A stretch of 64,000 nucleotides of DNA from Ovis canadensis (taxonomy: Eukaryota; Chordata; Mammalia; Artiodactyla; Bovidae), in contig NC_091251.1 in assembly GCF_042477335.2 (NCBI RefSeq), forward strand, positions 84,211,501 to 84,275,500, written 5' to 3'. The notes under the pieces are model-generated. The model worked only from the letters and a program-made list of their open reading frames with translations, was not told where the DNA came from and ran no database searches. The position numbers were made by a program, and so were the translations under genes. Positions 56,725 to 64,000 of the stretch are shown piece after piece (the first letter of the stretch is position 1; the number at the start of each line of letters is the position of its first letter).

Positions 56725-56865
56725 ATTAGAGTTGCCCTGAAGGATTGGGATGAAATTTTAAAATTTCAACAAGATTTGATAAATGCACAACATTTTGATG
56801 CAGCTTATATTTTTAGGAAACTACGACTAGACAGAGCATTTCACTTTACAGCAATGCCTAAATTG
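56725..56865 (+). CDS. SNAPC1: SNAPC1 exon 3
   Basis: It encodes residues 97-143, IRVALKDWDEILKFQQDLIN, AQHFDAAYIFRKLRLDRAFH and FTAMPKL. 141 nt with both ends on codon boundaries, so it could be skipped in frame. Preceded by a 163-bp intron. Donor GTATGT. Confidence 0.95.
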
Positions 56866-56992
56866 GTATGTTATCTGAAAGAGATTGTGTTTCAAAATGA
56901 GAAATTCTATTTCATTGTTCATAAAATGCCTCAGTCTCCAGAAAGTGGAAAGAATATTATATAATTTCCAATAGTTGAGAAAAGGCTTCTTA

Positions 56993-57122
56993 GACTTCCC
57001 TGGTGGTCCAGTGGCTAAGACTCTGTGCTTCCAATTCAGGGGGTATGTGTTCAATCCCAGGTCTTGGTCAAGGGAACTAAGATCTCGACATACTATGTGG
57101 TATGGCCAAAAAAAAAGAAAAG
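56993..57122 (+). mobile_element. CHR-type SINE, copy 1
   Basis: GACTTCCCTGGTGGTCCAGT, GTGTTCAATCCCAGG and GTGGTATGGCC followed by an A-rich tail. An imperfect duplication (AAAAGGCTTCTTA versus AAAAGATTTCTTA) flanks it. Confidence 0.88.
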
Positions 57123-57152
57123 AGAAAAGATTTCTTAAAGTAGGAAAAAAAT

Positions 57153-57278
57153 ATTGGGAATTCCCTGGTGATCCGGTGGTTAGGACTTTAGGCTATCACT
57201 GCTGAGGGCCTGGGTTCATTCCCTGGTCAGGAAACTAAGATCCTACAAGCTGTGTGTCATCGCCAAAAAAAAGAAAAG
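57153..57278 (+). mobile_element. CHR-type SINE, copy 2
   Basis: GGAATTCCCTGGTGATCCGG, GGGTTCATTCCCTGGTCAGG and an A-rich tail. A perfect 11-bp duplication AGGAAAAAAAT flanks it at 57142-57152 and 57279-57289. Confidence 0.9.
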
Positions 57279-57854
57279 AGGAAAAAAATGCTTTCTGCTT
57301 ACTTTTTTTTTGAAAGCAAAATTCAGACTCTCCTAATAATGCAGTGTTTCTGAATGTTGTCCATTAAGTAGATGGTTAGAAGAAGAAGTTAGATGGGTAT
57401 CTGCTTTGCTTATGCCTTTATTCAGACATCAGAGAGGCTACTGAAAGAGAACTAAGGGATTTTAATGCCAGTTAGAGAAAAGTTGAGACTTCCACTAATA
57501 CATATTTCTTCAGTCTTGTGACACTTTCAGATGCTAGATTGAACGAGCATTTTAATCAAAAGATTCTAGTTCTGTCAGTTGGCAAATCTTGTAACTTCTC
57601 TGAATTTGTAAGCATGTGGCCTGGCATCTTAAGGGTTATTTCAAAAGTTGTTTAACAGTCTTTGAAAAATATGTTTTTCAGAGTAAGTAGGCACTTACTA
57701 AATATGTACTTATCTAGTAAGTACATACTTAGAGCTGGTTTTGTGTTTTTTTGGTCCATATTTACTTATAGATGATTTTTATTGCTGGCTTACTTATTTC
57801 AGTACTTAAAATATATCTTTAAAAATACCTATTTTAAAAGACATTATTATTTAG

Positions 57855-57959
57855 CTGTCATACAGAATGAAGAAAAAAATGCAACGAGCTGAAATTACTG
57901 AAGAATTTAAGGACCCAAATGATCGTGTTTTGAAACTTATCACTTCTGATGTATTAGAG
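57855..57959 (+). CDS. SNAPC1: SNAPC1 exon 4
   Basis: It encodes residues 144-178, LSYRMKKKMQRAEITEEFKD then PNDRVLKLITSDVLE. 105 nt, frame-neutral. The KKKMQR cluster is basic. Acceptor TTATTTAG, donor GTAAAT. Confidence 0.95.
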
Positions 57960-58649
57960 GTAAATTTGCTTTTATGTTCTTAAAATTTTTTAAAAACTGT
58001 TTTGTTTTTAACTGTATATTGAGTTTATACCTTCATCTAGTGGATACTGAAAATTTTTCTAATCATAGAATGCTGTTACCTTCTCTCAAGTGTCAGAAAT
58101 ACTATACCCTAAATATATCAAAATTTCTTGAATAAATTTTGAAAGAGTGAGAAATAGATGTAAAAGACTGGACTTGGACTAAGGATATTGGGATTCAAAT
58201 ACTGAAACTACCATTTGTATTTGACTTTAGATATATTATGAAACAAGAATTTGGTGACTTTATTTTTTTTTTAACAATATATGTTCATTTCCTAAGTTCC
58301 TTTTTACAACGCTTGAGTAAAAACCCACTATTGAAAATAGTTTGTTTTGATAAAACAAAAATTTGAAGTCAAGAAAAATGGATAAAAATTAGAGTCTTAA
58401 AACAGCTTTTCAATCTAATGTCTTTCAGTATTTTGAAATGTGCAGTATTCAGGAAAATCTTTTGCATTGATAAATAGTTACAGAGAGTTTTACCTGAGTG
58501 CGGAAGTTGCCCCGAGGTTAAAACAAAACCCCACTAAAGGGTTGCAGCATTCTAATTAGTGATCCATTCCTTTTTTCTAAAGAATAGATTCCTGTGTACA
58601 TAGAAAGTGTGTAGAGTGTGAGCAGGTAGGGGCCTTGTTGTGTTTTTTC

Positions 58650-58800
58650 ATTTCTTTGAGCCTTAGTTTCCTTCTCTTTAATATTATGATTGCAACCCTC
58701 ATTTCATCCACTTGTAAGAGTTGAGACTAGGTTATTCCTGAAGAGTGCTGAGTGTGGCCTATGGCACATAGTAGACGCTTAGTAAATGTTACTACTTCCC
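58650..58800 (+). repeat. MIR fragment
   Basis: TTGAGCCTTAGTTTCC followed by GCACATAGTAGACGCTTAGT is the MIR 3' half. Confidence 0.65.
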
Positions 58801-59149
58801 CCCTCAACCCTGTTCAGTCTTTTCCTATGTAAGGAGTGGAAAGGGAGTCGGATCTTTGATTTGCTCAACTGTTTCTCTGTGTCTTAGATGCCACCATGTG
58901 CTCATAGCTTCAGCTGTCAGGTTGATTGGTTTTGCAAAGCACTCTGGGTCTGCTCTGTATACCATTGAGCAAGAATTGTTGATCAGGGGTCCATGAATAG
59001 TCTTGAGAAGGTCCATGGATCCTTTAACCCCTCTAAATTGTATGTAAATTTTTCATATGTATGGACACTTGGTGAGAATGAGGTAGTCTATCCTCAGATT
59101 GACAAAGGTGTTCATCTGCCCAGAATGTTAAGAATTACACAGAAGGAAA

Positions 59150-59400
59150 TTATTTATTAAGTATCTAAAGACTGGATGTGGTATAGTGCAGGAGCTATAC
59201 AAGATGTTTTCTGTATATTATGAATATTTTACTCCTCAACAACATCCCTGCAAAACAAGTGCTTTAAACAAATTTTAGTTAAATTTTTTTTTTTTTTTAC
59301 AGAAGATGTTTTATCCCTGATTCAAAGTTGAGGAAACTAAGGCACGGAGACATTAAGTTAGGAAGCAATGGAGCTAAGGTTCTGTAGCAGTGCCTGTTGG
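59150..59400 (-). repeat. MIR SINE
   Basis: TTATTAAGTATCTAAAGACT, AACAACATCCCTGCAAAACA and AACTAAGGCACGGAGACATT are a reversed MIR, interrupted by poly-T. Confidence 0.7.
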
Positions 59401-60647
59401 ACAGCAAAGACCTTGTCTGAGCTGGGACTGGGGTTGGAAAGGTATCATTTGCAGATATCTAGTGAAGTATGACAAGAATTAAGATCTTTGCCCTCTAGCA
59501 GCTGAGCAGGAAAGAAATGGGAGAAGGTCATTTATAAAATAAAGATAGGAAAAAAACTTTGCATAATAGAGAGAATTTGTGTTTTATCTTTTGGGGAGAG
59601 GGGAATCATTTAAAAGTTTTAGAGATTGGTGAAAATTAGAGTATATATTTAGGTTTGGGGTAAGGAGCCATTAGAAGGAGATTTTGTGTAGAAAAGGAGC
59701 TATGAGGTCCCTTCTGTGGAGGAGGTGGTGGGTTGGTGACCAAGAGCCCAGTGGAGAGATTCCTTTGGGTTGGAAAAGGTACTTCTTCCTTGGAAACGTG
59801 AGGGAAGGAAGTGGAAATGGATTCATAATTGTGAAGAAGAGAAGCAGAAAGCAAACAGACCCAATAGCCTCAACTTTAAAAGAGGGCTTCCTGCTGGAAC
59901 CAAGAATTAGAAAGTTTGGAGTAGCATGAAGAATGAAATATTTGGGGATACCAGAAAGGATTTGCCAAGAAGTACTGATGTGAATTATAAAGAGAGAGGC
60001 AGAGGTTGTTTTTGAACAGCAAGATGTTGTTCTTATTAGTATTCTCTTAATAAAAAACAGATGATTTGAACCCAGTTAGCTGTAATGTTTGATTGTTGAC
60101 TAATTTGGTGGTAGAGCCTTAAATTTTTTCAATATGCCTTCTTAAACTTTTTTTTTTTTAATTCATTTGAAGCTCTTTAACTAAAGGTTCCTCTGTTAGA
60201 TAATTGTATATGTGAGCAAGCAGATAATGGGAAGTTTTAGAGAATAGAGCTGGAGTGATGCATAAAGCCACATTCTTTTGTGATTGGAGAGGAGGGTCAG
60301 AAGGGCCAGGCTATGAAATGCCTTTTCGTGGAAGCTTCTGGGAATGGAGAAGACTGAAGCCATCCTGACTCTATCTAGCACTTTTTGGCTTGCCACAGAT
60401 CTGCTTTGAAGGCCTGTTCCTTCTGTACTTGTGTTGGCTCTGTTTTTCCTGTTCTGCATAGTCTATTACCCATTTTCACTGATAATCCATAAATTGAATA
60501 CTTTTCTATTTTCTTTATCCTCCTGCAAATGTAAGTCTCCATGTCAGCATATTTGAATTCTGATTATGATTCTGCCACTCAGTTATCTTTTGTGATTAAG
60601 GAGGTTTAGTAAAACAAGAGAATAGAATATTGAATCAAAATAGCTGA

Positions 60648-60800
60648 TTTTTTTAAAAAATTCAGGTATAATTGATATATAATATTGTCTTAGTTTCAGG
60701 TATATAACATAGTGATTCAATATTTATGTATATTGTCAAATAATCACCACAGTAAGTTTAGTTAACATCCATCACCAGACATAATTACAATTTTTTAAAG
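60648..60800 (-). mobile_element. L1 3' fragment, antisense
   Basis: AGGTATAATTGATATATAAT, TTTCAGGTATATAACATAGT and ACATCCATCACC are the reversed L1 3' end. Confidence 0.75.
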
Positions 60801-60894
60801 CATCTGATCAATTCCAACACTGTTACTTAAATATGCCCTTTAGCAAGTCATTTCACTTTTGAATATTTTCTTCATTTATAAAATTATAATAATG

Positions 60895-61115
60895 GCATTA
60901 CATGTTGAGTATTCACTGTGTGCCAGGAACTATGCTGAAGGTTTTTTGTAAGTTTTTTCACTAATTATCATAATAGTCCTGCAGAGGAGGTAGTGTTTTC
61001 CCAGTTTTAAAAGCAAGGAAACAGGCTTAGAGAAGTTAAGTAATTTGCATATCGTAAGGTACAGACACTGGATTTGAATGTCCAAGTGTTTAAAGCTCCA
61101 AAGCCCTACACTGAC
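60895..61115 (-). repeat. MIR SINE
   Basis: TTCACTGTGTGCCAGGAACT, CAAGGAAACAGGCTTAGAGA and GGATTTGAATGTCCAAGTG are a well-kept reversed MIR. Confidence 0.85.
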
Positions 61116-61144
61116 TTTTATTTCTTAATCCTTTGATTTTGTAT

Positions 61145-61290
61145 AGTGTTACATTTACAGAATACTTCCAGTTGTATAAGCTCACTTAATACATCTGCAT
61201 TGTGTTTGTCCAAACGTGGAACATGATTGCGACTGAGGGATTTGTTCAAGGTCACAGTCTAGCAAGTGACAGGTCTCAGGCCCCAAGCTA
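61145..61290 (-). repeat. MIR-like fragment
   Basis: TTTACAGAATACTTCCAGTT and TTTGTTCAAGGTCACAGTCT followed by AGCAAGTGACAGG resemble the reversed MIR core. Confidence 0.55.
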
Positions 61291-61911
61291 GTTGTCTTTG
61301 TTCTGTATTGTAGTGCGTGTAACATAATGGGAACATTATTTCCAGTGTACCATGTAAAATGTTAGGGGCTCCCCAGGTCAGGACACTGTTCCTCATTGAA
61401 GATCCCGCATATGTAAGCACTCAGCACTCCTCAGCATTTTTGAATTCCTTGAACAGATGTTGATCAAGTCCATAAAAATCTAGAAATGCATTGACTAGTC
61501 TTGGGATTGACTCAGGTGATGTGGTAACAGTCGGTGAGCAATAGTTCTCTGCTGGTCTTGGAGCCGAGTGTCAGTGCTGGTTTTATGTGATTCTTAAGTC
61601 TGCCTGCCATAGGCTGTCTTTCTGTTTACCCTGTAGATCTGCCCATTTGTCTGGAGGTTTCTTGAGTAGGAAGGTCTAATAATTATGCCTCAAATGGTGT
61701 CATAAGTCACTATTTCATTTAATCTTGAATCTTATCACTGAAGTAATGAAGAAGCTTATGGAGATAGACGCAAGAGCTTTGAGATTTCTGAAATCACATC
61801 TCTGTGGAGGATTGGGTGAGAGTCATGAGATACAAATTCCCAGCTGAATATAAAGAATTGTGTAACTATCCTTTATGTGACAATATGAAATAAAAATGTG
61901 ATCTTAATTGT

Positions 61912-62107
61912 TCAGTTCAGTTCATTTCGGTCGTTCAGTCGTGTCCAACTCTTTGCGACCCCATGAATGGCAGCACGCCAGGCCTCCCTGTCCATCACCA
62001 ACTCCCGGAGTTCACTCAGACTCGCATCCATCGAGTCCGTGATGCCATCTAGCTATCTCATCCTCGCTCGTCCCCTTCTCCTGCCCCCGATCCCTCCAAG
62101 CATCAGA
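61912..62107 (-). mobile_element. BovB LINE 3' fragment, antisense
   Basis: It starts with the reversed tail TTCAGTTCAGTTCATTTCGG and ends at CCGATCCCTCCAAGCATCAG. Short, strongly 5' truncated, near consensus. Confidence 0.9.
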
Positions 62108-62429
62108 GGGGTAATATTTAAAGATATGCTCTACTACAAATAAGTTTTGTTACATCCAGGAACGCAATCCTGTATTAATTAGACTTTCCCCATCATCTCT
62201 CCATATATTGTATATCAATTAATGTTTATTGAGTTGAATTCAGTGATTCCGTATCTCTGGAAAGCAGACTTTTCATTAATAATGTACTGGTTTGCATAGT
62301 TACATTATTTTTAATATACAGTAATAAGTTATTCCTTCTCAACTCTGTCACTTTGGAAGGTGATTTTGTTTTGTTTTGGTGCATTTCTCCTCAAAACCTG
62401 AATTAAAGGACTCATCTTTCCACTTGTAG

Positions 62430-62588
62430 GAAATGATGAACGTTCATGACCATTATCAGAGAATGAAACATGTAATTTCAGCTGACAAATCCAATCTGGA
62501 AAAATCCATCAACTTGATAAAAGATGATTTTTTTGAGAATATCAAGAACATAGTTTTAGAGCATCAGCAGTGGCACAAAGACAGAAAG
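62430..62588 (+). CDS. SNAPC1: SNAPC1 exon 5
   Basis: It encodes residues 179-231, EMMNVHDHYQRMKHVISADK, SNLEKSINLIKDDFFENIKN and IVLEHQQWHKDRK. 159 nt, frame-neutral. Acceptor CACTTGTAG, donor GTTTGT with T at +3. The remaining ~137 residues (acidic and Lys-rich C-terminal part in the human protein) are coded beyond 64,000. Confidence 0.94.
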
Positions 62589-64000
62589 GTTTGTAACTGT
62601 CTGATACATCACCTTTGCATTTGCATCGTACATGACTGGCTGGACATGGGTGAGGGTATTGAGAGGCAGCCTCGTTTAGTGGCTACCTCCCATGGAACGA
62701 AGATCTGGGGGGCTTAATTTCTTCAGTTTCAGCTTTACCAGTTATTAGCTAGGTGATGTTATTTAACCTTACAAATGGGTTTTATGTGTAATAATATATT
62801 ATTATATAATTCGAATTGCAACTTTATAATATATAGTTAATATCCATTTAATATATATGTATACACTATGTAGTATACATAATTATAGGGAAATAAATAA
62901 TCTTGGTGTACCATGGATTTAGTACAATCTTTGTAATTTAGCATTTTCTGGAGGTTGCACACAGGCCGTTTTTAAGCCAAATCCTACACATAACTTTTTT
63001 CTTTCTTTACATAGCATTATTCCTAATGTTTTAAAAACTTGAACTAATTACCAACATTTAAATACTTGTGGTCTTAAGATTCCAGACATCTGACTTCTCT
63101 TAAAGATGAGAGGTTTGGTTATACCGGTCCTGCTTTGCTGCATGACAGCAGACAGCTAGACTTCATGGTGGCTTCTCCCGTTGTGACAGAGCGCATGCCC
63201 TCTGTTCACCAATGCTCTACCTGCCTTGGTTTAACTGTTTACAAATCTCATCAATGCATATCTTCCATTTAATTTTCTGACCCAAATGCTGATGCTAGAG
63301 CTGCCCATATTCCATGTTAGTCTTTTCAGCTAGAGAAACTTTAACTCTGGAAATCTGAAGGCCAGCCTTGCTAAATTTCCCTTTGAAACCACTACTCTAT
63401 CTAATTTTACTAAATACTTCTAGGAAAAGGATAAAAGAAAAAAACAAGTAATTTCTTATTACTTAACTGTGTTTGATAATGCGTTAATGTATTCACAAAT
63501 GCTAGAAAGGCATTTTTACGTGTTATCTTTCATCATTATGTGTTATATATCAGAGATTTGTTGCTACTTTTGGCTTATATAAAGGATAATGGCTCAAACT
63601 CAATTTTATAAAAGATGAACAAGGAAAGTGATGAGATGACAGCCTTGGGAAGAAAGAAATAATCTGCTTCCTCTATGGACATTTATTTTAATATTTGACT
63701 ACTTTAAGTGCTACAAATGGGTTGCACAGATGACCTAGGCACTTATGTAAACATATTTTGAAGCACTCTGTTAATAACTCATTTTAATGATCATGACTAA
63801 GACCTTTGAAAACGTGAAGGAAAGGAGAATAAACCAGTTTTCTCACTACCACATAAATCTTTATATTATCTTTCATTAGTTAGGATTAATTTTTATTGAT
63901 TTTGTAATTCTAATGAAACCTAACCATGATCTTAATGTCTGGTGGTGAGCCATGTTTCAATACTTGTGAAATATTCTTTTAGTTTTTCAGTAATTAAGTA
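62589..64000 (+). other. SNAPC1: SNAPC1 intron 5, partial
   Basis: No further SNAPC1 exon is visible to the end of the window. A MIR-like piece (about 62665-62790) and a TA-rich stretch (62790-62890) are present; the rest shows nothing recognisable. Confidence 0.75.

Larger units (their letters stand above)
56866..57854 (+). other. SNAPC1: SNAPC1 intron 3 with two CHR SINEs
   Basis: A 989-bp intron. Two sense CHR-type SINEs lie at about 56993-57122 and 57153-57278; the remaining 57290-57850 is AT-rich without a recognised element. Confidence 0.85.
57960..62429 (+). other. SNAPC1: SNAPC1 intron 4
   Basis: 4.5 kb holding MIR copies (58650-58800, 59150-59400, 60895-61115, 61145-61290), an L1 piece (60648-60800) and a BovB piece (61912-62107). 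The stretches 57960-58640, 59410-60640 and 61300-61910 show no element I can classify, though 59600-60060 has the purine-rich look of an old repeat. Confidence 0.8.

Noticed and set aside
56725..56964. SNAPC1 exon 3 continuing to a stop at 56962 as an alternative C-terminus
   Set aside because: The extension is intron sequence after a good GTATGT donor, and the expected exon 4 is present downstream. No polyadenylation signal suggests use of the extension.

Overview
The window is mammalian nuclear DNA from a ruminant, most likely cattle or a close bovid. Two kinds of evidence agree. First, the exons of two unique genes read as near-identical orthologues of human HIF1A and SNAPC1. Second, the interspersed repeats include BovB (RTE-type LINE), Bov-tA and Bov-A2 SINEs, which are ruminant-specific, plus CHR-type cetartiodactyl SINEs and old MIR, L2, L1 and MaLR copies. 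Base composition is AT-rich with small introns-in-repeats structure, and both genes are on the + strand.

Layout. 1-44,822: HIF1A from within intron 1 to the polyadenylation site. Exon 1 (start codon and first ~12 residues) lies upstream of the window. Exons 2-15 are all present with GT/AG borders, and their lengths sum to a protein of 823 residues if exon 1 contributes the usual 35 coding bases. With that numbering the oxygen-sensing residues fall at Pro402 and Pro564 (PHD/VHL degrons) and Asn800 (FIH site, human Asn803). 44,823-53,109: intergenic, holding MIR/L1/MaLR copies, a strong CpG island at about 47.59-47.99 kb with no recognisable coding exon, and a large BovB fragment. 53,110-64,000: promoter and exons 1-5 of SNAPC1 (231 codons of roughly 368 expected); the last exons lie beyond the window.

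How the genes work. HIF1A encodes the oxygen-regulated bHLH-PAS subunit of hypoxia-inducible factor. SNAPC1 encodes the SNAP43 subunit of the snRNA-activating complex that starts transcription of snRNA genes by RNA polymerases II and III. They are neighbours in conserved mammalian synteny; nothing in the sequence says they act in one pathway.

Most interesting points: HIF1A intron 3 is only 87 nt, a multiple of three and free of in-frame stops, so retaining it would insert 29 residues into PAS-A; the intergenic CpG island carries several hypoxia-response-element cores, two of them TACGTG; exon 12 has weak splice signals and an in-frame GCC/ACC tract; one BovB copy still has an open reverse-transcriptase fragment and a clean target-site duplication. 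I did not find evidence for a wholly new biological system: this is an ordinary mammalian two-gene locus heavily populated by ruminant retroelements.
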